NCBI RefSeq assembly: GCF_901709675.1
Contig: NC_051095.1
Span: 25,180,456 to 25,244,455, forward strand
Origin: Syngnathus acus
Lineage: Eukaryota > Chordata > Actinopteri > Syngnathiformes > Syngnathidae
Direction: 5' to 3'
Length of the DNA stretch: 64,000 nt
In this document: positions 56,041 through 64,000 of the stretch, piece after piece
How the letters are laid out: each line of letters starts with the position of its first letter
Numbering within the stretch: the first letter of the stretch is position 1
Notes under the pieces: model-generated
What the model was told of the DNA's origin: nothing
Seen by the model: only the letters and a program-made list of their open reading frames with translations
Databases searched by the model: none
Position numbers and translations under genes: made by a program

Positions 56041-56694
56041 GCCCGCCAAAAAATCAGTTCCAAATGTTCTCCTTCAGTTTGCATTAAAAGTAGCCCTGGC
56101 GTGCTTTAGCGCCCCCTGTCTACTTGGAAGGTGAGTCAGAGAAACTTGCAGTGAAACCATTTCCCAAGCTGTTCACTTCTCCAAGATGAGTTTCTTGATG
56201 AGCTTCAGGAATAACAACTGAAGGGGATTGATGCAAAAGTTCCCTTCAGATGCTCCTATACCAAGCGCAATTAATAACAAAAATACTGTATATGGTCCCA
56301 ATTAATCTGCCTACAGTGAATAAAGTTCTATCAACATTTTACAAAAAAATAAACACCACAATGTGAGAAAATTCATTATTACAAATAAAATGAAAGTGAA
56401 GAATATCAGGCAGAAAGCACTTGAAAGTAACACCTGGAAATCAAATGACTTTCTGACACACATTCAACAGACACAAAACAAATCACCCCCCCTCTCTCCA
56501 TTTTAATAAAACAAGTTGCGGTGAGAATCAGAAATGTCAACACCTTCAGGAAATATCCCACTTGAGATGCTGCATCCAAAAGAGATGAGTAAATATAGAG
56601 CCATAATGATCCCTAAAATGTTACCTAAAGTACAATTTAGTATGTTTCGAAAACTTCCTTTGTTTCCAAAGTCTTATTTTATTAATTTCCCTCT

Positions 56695-59600
56695 TCAAGA
56701 AATGGTTCTGGCCAGCAGGAATTGGGCGTCCTCCTTGCACCGCAACACCCGTTGCATTTTGAAGGTGTTGGCCGAGGTGAGAGAGGAACTAATCATGCGG
56801 CGGCGCAGTTCGGCAAAGGTGCCACGGCCCACCAGCTGCACCCGCGGCGGCCCGATGCTGCCTTTGATGCGGAACGAGCGGTACACCACTGACACCTGTT
56901 GCAGGCACGCGTCCAGCTGCAGAGCAAAAGCCACTGAGTCCAAAATCACACTGGAGTCATTCGACGGACGGGGAATCACCTTGTGGCGCTGTTCTTCGCT
57001 GAGATTCCTCACGCCCGTCAGTTCCAAAAAGACCTGGTAGTGCGGGTCGCAGCCGCCCACCAAATCCCCTACGTATGGAAAAGAAAAAAAAAAAAAAAAG
57101 CGCACAGAGAACCTTCCATATGCAAATTAGGTATCATGTAGTAAAACAATAGAAGTAATCAATGAGACTGTTTCACTTTTATAAAACAAAATGCATAAAA
57201 TTATCACATGAGAATGATGACGCTTTACAAAAAAGATATAATATACTGTATATCCCATTTTTGTTGGCGTACCCATAATCGCGCTCTCAGCACAGCAGTA
57301 GTCGAGCAGGCGAGCAGCGGGCCACTGCGCCACGGCTTCCTTCAAAGAGTCCAGGAACAATGCCTCTGACATTTTCTCGCCACGAACGTTCAGCATCTGA
57401 CCGCGCCTGCAAGTGCACGCTCACAAGTCACAATATTAGGCACACCCGAATTGTTTCGGCTGACATTTTCTCGCCACGAACGTTCAGCATCTGACCGCAC
57501 CTGCAAATGCACGCTCACAGGTCACAATATTAGGCACACCCGCAGTATTTCGGCTGACAAACACATGACAAAAATCTTGTCACACACCACACTAAAAGGC
57601 ACAAGCCGAGTTAGATCTGTGCGGGTGTGCCGCATACCCAATAAAGTTATTTACCTGTATTGAAACTCCACGATGGGACATTGGTTGTGGAATCCCACCA
57701 CTTTCACCACATCGCCGATACGATACCTGGAGCCAAGAAATAAAAAATGACAAAATTGATGTGAGCCCACTCTTGATTTCAGTGACACCGGTAAATGTTC
57801 CCTCAGAACAAACTTGGGAGCCCACCTGAAGAGCCCGGCGGCGTTGGTGAGCACCAGCTCATAGTTTTGTCCCTCCTTCACGTCCTCCATGAGAAAAGTG
57901 GCTGGTGCCTCCTCATTCTCCATGTGGCTCTCTGGTAGGAACTCGCAGAACATGGAGCGAGGGCACAGCAGGTAACGCCGGGCGGGCTCTTCAGGCCAAA
58001 GGTTCACCCCGATCAGACCTGTATGAGACCCCACATGCAGTCTTACCTTGATGACCATTATGAGTATCACAAATAAATTAGGAAGCTATGACAACAATAA
58101 CATCATTCTAGTTGGAAAATATTGTAATTGTAAAGTTGTACAAAATAAGTTCTAAACAAGAATAAAGTTTTAATTTTACAATCTAGAAAAAAAACAAGTT
58201 TAGAAAGAGCTAAATTGTAATTTTACAAAAACGCAGTTTCTGACACGCTGCAATTATACAGTTTGAAAACAGGAAAAATAAACTTTTGTGCAAAGTATAT
58301 AGTAAGATTATTCCATGGAAAAAATATTCCTGTCTACATAAGATGAAAGGCAAAGATTTGGAATGACACCTTCCGTAGCAGCGTAGAAAGGCGAGTAGAA
58401 AGGGATGCCGCTGCAGAAGTTGTCCCTCAGCATCTCGCCGTAGATCTGATTGGAGCCCGAGTCCACGGCCAGAACTAAGTTGAGGTGGGGCCAGAGGCGG
58501 CCAGCAATTCCCCGGAAGCCGGCCCCAAAGTGGGCCCGGAGGATGGCCGCTCTCTCCAGGTCGGCCCGGCTCAAGGCGTCCAGCTCGGCTCTCAGGTGTG
58601 GCTCCAGATGGAGAGCCTCACTCACGGTGCCGCACTCCACGTCCTCCGTCAGTTCCTGCCAGCGCTCCTGGAAGGTGCACCAAATGTTCAGTCCACATTT
58701 GAATCCACTCAGTGCAGGGGGGGCTAAATTTATTTTTGTGTCAGACTACTTTGTAGATACGGCTTCTCTCAGAGGGCTGTTATCACAGTGAAATCAAATG
58801 AATATTTAATTGTTGCATCATATCACATATTACACAAAAGTATGCTAGATTACTGCCGTTTAAATCCGATGTCAGTGATAGCAGTTTGTTCAATTATTGT
58901 TCAAGACATTGTAAAAATTGTTAAAAAATGCTATTACACGACAAATATTTTGGTACAGATTTTAGCAATGGTCACTGAAGTTGACAGACCTTATTTGCTT
59001 TCACAGGACATAAAATGATCTGGCGGGCAAAATCAGGTACCCGGGCCTTGACTTTGACACCCATGGCTTGGGGCAAATTCGTGTTCCAACCTAAGGAAAC
59101 TTAAAGGGCTCACTTCATATCATTCCTCAACTGAAAATCTACTGAGAAAACTTTAAAGTGATATGATAAACAGGTGCTAATTTCACCAGAATAAAGTGGT
59201 AATTATTTGAGGAATTAAGATCTAATAAAACAAATTGTAATCACATAAAATGTTTCTTTTAATCAAGTATACTGTTCAATTACAAAAAACAAGTCACATT
59301 TTACAAGAATAAAGATGTAAATTATTTGGGACAAAAATCTTGTTATTGCTTGACAACAGCTCAAATACATTTGAAAATATTTTATTACCATTCAAAAAGT
59401 CATATTACATTATGTTTGTAATCTTCTGAGGAAAAACTATTTGAAAAGAAAACGTCACAATTTTGAAAGAAAACATTGCTGAGAATAGATAGAATTTATA
59501 ATTTCTTTGAAGAGGGAAAAATACAATTTTGAAAACAAATTTTTATAAAATCAAATATACATAACTAAAAAAAGACCAAAATAAAATAAAAAAGACAAAT

Positions 59601-62600
59601 ATATTGCAAGTGATAGTCATTTGAAAGGAATATACCTGCAAAGTGGTGAAGGCATAGAAGATGGTGGAGGCAAAGTTGGACTCAAGCGTTCCTACGCTGG
59701 GATCTCTCAGGGCAAAGAGAAGATGCAGGTACAGCGCGTCCTTCTCGCTCGCCACCTGAAGAAATGCACGTGACGCCACATGAAAAACTAACACTAAGAT
59801 CAAGGTACCATTGTAATAAAACAAAAAAATTAAAACGTTTGTCAGTCACCTGGAAGGCAGGCGGCGGCGTGGTGTAGAGGTGGAGCATGTGACGAGACGA
59901 GGCCGGCGTGGACGAATTGGGCCCGATGGGAATGCCGGCTTCCGACTGGCGGAAGGTCGGCATGTAGAAGAACTTGGTGGTCCGCTGCAGGCTGTCCGTG
60001 GCTGGGAACGCTCGCCGCATGGTGTCCAGACACACCGTCACGCCCTTGTGAACGAAACCAACACAAACTCTTCACACATTTTGAAAGACTGGGTGATACT
60101 GCATTCAAATAAATTCTCAGGTCAATACACACACAGAATTTACTGTTTTACTTCCACTTCTCCTCAGTAAAAAAAAAAAGAAAGAAAAAAAAGAAAATTA
60201 TTCTTGAATAAACCCAAACTACTGCTGTTATGTGACATGCTACCTGAAAGAAGAAGTCACTGTTGGTGTCCTTGGTGCTGAGCAGCATAGCGCTGGGCCC
60301 GGATGTCCCGGATGTCATGGCCAGGACGAGAGGCTTCTCGACGGTGAGCACCTGCTCCTCCCCTGAGGCCACGCGATCCACAAGCTCGCGATAGTGCTCG
60401 TACGTGGTGATGGGGTGGCGAGCGCGAAAAGAGTCACTGTCTGAAATAAAAAGGTTACCGTATTTTCCGCCCTAAAAGGCGCACCTAAAAACCTAAAATT
60501 TTCTCAAAAGCCGACAGTGCGCCTTATAGGCCAGTGCGCCTTATATATGGATCAACTGATGAATTTGTTGATCCATACTGGTTGTACACAGTGCTCTGCC
60601 AAAATGTTTCAGTACGTTTTAGTACGACTAGTAAATTACAAGGTCGCATCGCTTCCCAGCATTACGGCAACTGTAGTCAGGGGGCGTCACCGAATAGCTG
60701 TTGTACCCGCGAGGCTATTTCATGTCAAAATAGGCTGCTCTGTTAATGTTTCGAGTAAATCTACGGATCGATATGGAAGGGAAACATAGGTAAGTAGTAC
60801 CAATGCGTTAGATCGAACTTTAGTCAGTTCCGATCATTTTATAGGAGATCGTTTGAGAAACGCGATTGTTTACACTTTGCTGAGGCTCATGGGAGATTGC
60901 GAGCTGAGGCTCGTGAGACTTTGCGGATGGCTAATGCTATTGCGATAGCTGCTATACGTACCAGGCTATTTCATGTCAAAATAGGCTGCTCTGTTAATGT
61001 TTCGAGTAAATCTACGGATCGATATGGAAGGGAAACATAGGCAAGTAGTACCAATGCGTTAGATCGAACTTTAGTCAGTTCTGATCATTTTATAGGAGAT
61101 CGTTTGAGAAACGCGATTGTTTACACTTTGCTGAGGCTCATGGGAGATTGCGAGCTGAGGCTCGTGAGACTTTGCGGATGGCTAATGCTATTGCGATAGC
61201 TGCTATACGTACCAGGCTATTTCATGTCAAAATAGGCTGCTCTGTTAATGTTTCGAGTAAATCTACGGATCGATATGGAAGGGAAACATAGGTAAGTAGT
61301 ACCAATGCGTTAGATCGAACTTTAGTCAGTTCTGATCATTTTATAGGAGATCGTTTGAGAAACGCGATTGTTTACACTTTGCTGAGGCTCATGGGAGATT
61401 GCGAGCTGAGGCTCGTGAGACTTTGCGGATGGCTAATGCTATTGCGATAGCTGCTATACGTACCAGGCTATTTCATGTCAAAATAGGCTGCTCTGTTAAT
61501 GTTTCGAGTAAATCTACGGATCGATATGGAAGGGAAACATAGGTAAGTAGTACCAATGCGTTAGATCGAACTTTAGTCAGTTCCGATCATTTTATAGGAG
61601 ATCGTTTGAGAAACGCGATTGTTTACACTTTGCTGAGGCTCATGGGAGATTGCGAACTGAGGCTCGTGAGACTTTGCGGATGGGTAATGCTATTGCGATA
61701 GCTGCTATACGTACCAGGCTATTTCATGTCAAAACAGGCTGCTCTGTTAATGTTTCGAGTAAATCTACGGATCGATATGGAAGGGAAACATAGGTAAGTA
61801 GTACCAATGCGTTAGATCGAACTTTAGTCAGTTCTGATCATTTTATAGGAGATCGTTTGAGAAACGCGATTGTTTACAGAGGGCTCGTTGGTTATTGGCT
61901 AGTGGATGCATACCGCAACCCTAGTCAACCTCAGTTTGATGCAGTATAGCTTCTATTTTATGCGCCTTATAATCCGGTGCGCCTTATATATGGACAAAGT
62001 TTTAAAATGGGCCGTTCATTGAAGGTGCGCCTTATAACCCGGTGCGCCTTTTAGGGCGGAAAATACGGTAGTTACGTTGTGTACAAATTGACCTCTAAAG
62101 ACCAACACAGTGGATTAGAATAATATCAAAGAGTGGTAGGTGAAACACATTCCTGCAGCTAAGTTGCAAAATCTTTGTTAACTATGTATTCATTGTATCC
62201 CTGGTGGGCAAGTCGTGCACACCAAAAAGTGCAGCACAATGCGCATAGAATTAGCAGAATACAAACCTGTCATGTCATTGGAGTCAGTTTTGATAATATA
62301 CGGCGCAGTGCTCTTTTTTTTTTGTTCCTTCACCTTTGATTGAAGCAAAGTCAAAACGCTTCCCGTAGAGCGTATGTTCATTCCTCCGTAGGCGTTTCAG
62401 CAGCGTCTCCTCCTGGGCCTTCCTCACGTCCAGCGTGTCGGCCTCCAGCTTGGCCCGCTGCCGCCTGCCCAGCCAGCCTACCGCCTTGACGGCCGAGTAC
62501 TGGCTGAGCAAGCTGCGCAGCGTCCGGCCTTCGCCTCGCATCTTGGACCGGATGTCCCTCCATAGCAGCGATACCCCCACCAACGAGCACACGCCGACGG

Positions 62601-62628
62601 CGGCTGCCGCCACAGCCAGAGGAGGCAT
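56695..62628 (-). CDS. ghdc: GHDC, GH3 domain-containing protein, nine exons, 625 residues
   Basis: Minus-strand exons: 62628-62334, 60440-60244, 60044-59850, 59755-59636, 58667-58370, 58018-57826, 57726-57655, 57406-57273, 57068-56695 (TGA at 56697-56695). All introns are GT-AG, phases agree, and the frame is open throughout. Residues 5-22 (LAVAAAAVGVCSLVGVSL) form a signal anchor or membrane segment. GH3 family nucleotide-binding motifs are present: TSGTSG (141-146), FYAATEG (363-369) and YRIGDVVKVVGFHNQCP (434-450). Plant GH3 enzymes use these to adenylate acyl acids and attach amino acids. Vertebrate GHDC (LGP1) is reported in ER/nuclear envelope and granules, with unproven chemistry. The C-terminus carries HYQVFLELTGVRNLSEEQ. 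No TATA box is evident upstream. A possible polyadenylation signal AATAAAATAAG lies about 15 bp past the stop. Confidence 0.95.
57367..57555. repeat. tandem duplication of the GHDC exon 8 acceptor region
   Basis: CTGACATTTTCTCGCCACGA starts at 57366 and again at 57461, about 95 bp apart. Each unit contains the first ~40 bp of exon 8 plus its acceptor and upstream intron. The outer copy has a few substitutions (CGCACCTGCAAATG for CGCGCCTGCAAGTG). Confidence 0.88.
58711..59066. mobile_element. decayed hAT MITE in GHDC intron 4
   Basis: Starts GCAGGGGGGGCTAAATTTAT and ends CGGGCCTTGACTTTGACACC CATG. The inner TCAGAGGGCTGTTATCACAG matches TTGGAGGGCTGTTATGACTG of the intact copy at 17213. No target duplication remains. 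The rest of this intron (59067-59635) is AT-rich and featureless. Confidence 0.65.
60458..62068. mobile_element. MITE with CCGTATTTTCCGCCC ends, in GHDC intron 1
   Basis: Ends CCGTATTTTCCGCCCTAAAA and TTTTAGGGCGGAAAATACGG are perfect inverted repeats, flanked by TA (60456-60457 and 62069-62070). Subterminal GTGCGCCTTATATATGGA occurs near both ends in the same orientation. The 1611-bp length comes from an internal 251-bp tandem array. No transposase frame. It fills most of the 1.9-kb intron; 62071-62333 is ordinary intron sequence. Confidence 0.92.
60712..61878. repeat. 251-bp minisatellite, four full units plus a partial
   Basis: AGGCTATTTCATGTCAAAAT begins at 60712, 60963, 61214, 61465 and 61716 (there AAAAC), an exact 251-bp period. 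Units differ by only a few substitutions. The fifth ends at GCGATTGTTTACA (about 61878), so about 4.65 units. Each contains AACATAGGTAAGTAGTACC, a strong donor-like sequence, but on the strand opposite to GHDC. Confidence 0.96.
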
Positions 62629-63035
62629 TGCTGCGGCGTGACAGTTTACGCTTTACACAAGCCGGGGAATCATTACTGTACGGAGGAATGGCCTGCTGGT
62701 GGTGCTGTTGCGCCGTTGACGACGTTACCTACCCTGAGTTTGGACGGCGAATGCGGCCGATGTAGCAGACAAAAAAAGCAGCACTACGACTCGAAAAGAC
62801 GACATAGTTTTGCCCGTCGGAATGTTTTGCCCGAATAGTTTCAATGGGCGTCTAGAAAAAAAGTTTGACAAAATAAGAGCGCATCGCCAAGCTTTCCTCT
62901 CATTCGACTATCATTGTTTTTGTCCCGTGTCACTTCCGTGTTCGGCAGCCTGCTGCATTCATGTCCACAAGAAAGGGTGGTAATCACGAGTGTTAGGCCC
63001 CTTCGTGAAAGTCATATTTCGGTTTAGGTCTAAAG
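62629..63035. promoter_or_regulatory. GHDC upstream region
   Basis: The 400 bp before the GHDC start include no TATA box and show mixed composition with CpG-containing stretches (62700-62760). The GHDC promoter must lie here or further right, but no element can be named. Short frames on the plus strand lack domain features. Confidence 0.35.
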
Positions 63036-63344
63036 CAGTGATCCCCAACCTTTTTACGCCACGGACCGGTTACGTGTCAGAAATATTTTCGCGGACCGGC
63101 CTTTATATAAATAAATAATACATTTATATAACAACTAAATAATACATTTATAATAAATATATGAATACGATGAAATAAAATGATACGACTGGCATAAAAA
63201 CAAGTATAAACGACATTAAAATAAAACTCACCATTACATTGAATTAGTGGGAGCACTGAGCTTGTTTCTCAGAAACGAGCCGGTCCCATCTAGGCGTAAT
63301 CGGAGACAATGACACCCGAAGTGGTTAAGGTTTGTCTTTTAATG
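63036..63344 (-). mobile_element. ZBED5-type hAT 3' end, extra copy
   Basis: Begins CAGTGATCCCCAACCTTTTT and GCCACGGACCGG, the terminus of a common vertebrate hAT family, and runs to GGTTAAGGTTTGTCTTTTAATG. The same sequence starts again at 63345. This unit lacks the attached coding part. Confidence 0.8.
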
Positions 63345-64000
63345 CAGTGATCCCCAACCTTTTTTGCGCCACGGACCGGTTACGTGTCAGAAATATTTTC
63401 GCGGACCGGCCTTTATATAACTAAATAATACATTTATATAACTAAATAATACATTTATATAAATAAATAATACATTTATAATAAATATATGAATACGATG
63501 AAATAAAATGATACGACTGGCATAAAAACAAGTATAAACGACATTAAAATAAAACTCACCATTACATTGAATTAGTGGGAGCACTGAGCTTGTTTCTCAG
63601 AAACGAGCCGGTCCCATCTAGGCGTAATCGGAGACAATGACACCCGAAGTGGTTAAGGTTTGTCTTTTAATGCAGGATGCTTGGTCTCCATGTGCCGAAG
63701 CAGTTTTGAGGGCTTCATTGCCTCGTAAGCTAGCCTGTCGCCACATATTATGCAGAGTGGGCTTGGCGCGTCATAGTCTTTTAAATGCAGCTTTCCTTTT
63801 CTTAGAAGTCGTAGCCTCTTCTTCTTCCGTCTCCTCATTGGGCTGTTTTTCCTTTCCGAAGAAGCTTTCCAAACATCTCTGTTTCTTGCTCATTTTTGCT
63901 TGCTTCGCGGGCTCAACTGAGGTGACATGTCACGTGACCGAGACGAGCGTCTTGACCTGAACTGACGGATGTAATTGGGAGAGAATCGACAATTTTTTTA
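63345..64000 (-). mobile_element. ZBED5-type hAT element, internally deleted, runs off the window
   Basis: Same terminus as at 63036 (CAGTGATCCCCAACC), with about 18 extra bp of ATAATACATTTATATAACTA repeats. After TTTAATG at 63672 it passes straight into the transposase N-terminal coding region (63653-63893). The DDE core is therefore deleted. The other end lies beyond 64000 or has been lost. Confidence 0.75.
63653..63893 (-). pseudogene. hAT transposase N-terminus with BED zinc finger
   Basis: ATG at 63893 gives MSKKQRCLESFFGKEKQPNE and ends at a TGA at 63771 after KRKAAFKRL. The next frame continues with DAPSPLCIICGDRLAYEAMK and LLRHMETKHPALKDKP, a BED finger (C-x2-C, H-x4-H). A one-base shift near 63778 separates them. 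The layout is that of ZBED5/FAM200-related hAT transposases. Dead copy. Confidence 0.75.

Noticed and set aside
60712-61878. Repeated TAGGTAAGT as splice donors creating new exons for GHDC
   Set aside because: They are on the plus strand while GHDC is transcribed from the minus strand.
60712-61878. CRISPR array
   Set aside because: The 251-bp units are contiguous with no spacers, and this is vertebrate DNA.
62378-62641. Alternative frames over GHDC exon 1
   Set aside because: The frame starting at 62628 has the signal anchor and joins exon 2 in phase; the others do not.

Overview
This is nuclear DNA of a ray-finned fish, very probably a teleost. The evidence is a spliced vertebrate-type gene (GHDC), a TRIM-type B-box/coiled-coil/SPRY gene, tRNA-derived SINEs, L2-like and RTE-like LINEs, Tc1, hAT and pogo-like DNA transposons, many (GT)n and (GGAT)n arrays, and no bacterial gene organisation. 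Species cannot be read from the sequence.

Layout. 1-4.5 kb: LINE fragments (one L2-like reverse transcriptase split by a SINE) and a THAP-domain relic. 4.5-22.7 kb: mostly non-coding DNA with (GT)n arrays, TA-flanked MITEs, two internally deleted hAT copies, a small hAT MITE and two LTR-like segments. 22.7-27.4 kb: a young two-ORF LINE on the minus strand whose ORF2 is broken only by a 169-bp MITE; it abuts an L2-like fragment. 29-33 kb: a dense nest (split MITE, pogo-like relic with 118-bp repeats, LINE 3' end, Tc1 relic holding a hAT element with a perfect 8-bp target duplication). 34.6-35.6 kb: third copy of the deleted hAT. 36.4-39.5 kb and 46.7-49.1 kb: decayed RTE-like LINEs in opposite orientations. 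39.5-46.2 kb: largely featureless, with a second SINE and a hairpin MITE.

The gene-bearing part is 49.8-62.6 kb, all minus strand. A RING-less TRIM-like gene (49809-50979) carries one frameshift. Its probable intron 1 contains a complete Copia element (51180-55812) with LTRs identical by eye, an exact GCACA target duplication and a primer-binding site complementary to the anticodon arm of initiator tRNA-Met. GHDC follows (56695-62628); I could assemble it into nine exons with consistent phases and GT-AG sites, giving 625 residues with all three GH3 adenylate-binding motifs. Its first intron is almost filled by a 1.6-kb MITE carrying a 251-bp minisatellite and ending 15 bp from the exon 2 splice acceptor. 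The window ends in a duplicated end of a ZBED5-type hAT element.

No operon-like or plainly new multi-gene system is visible. The unusual signals are the Copia element's structure, transposon effects on GHDC splicing, a hAT family that amplified while keeping an N-/C-terminally fused mini-ORF, and four MITE families with similar ends. Coordinates of repeat edges without a target duplication are approximate.
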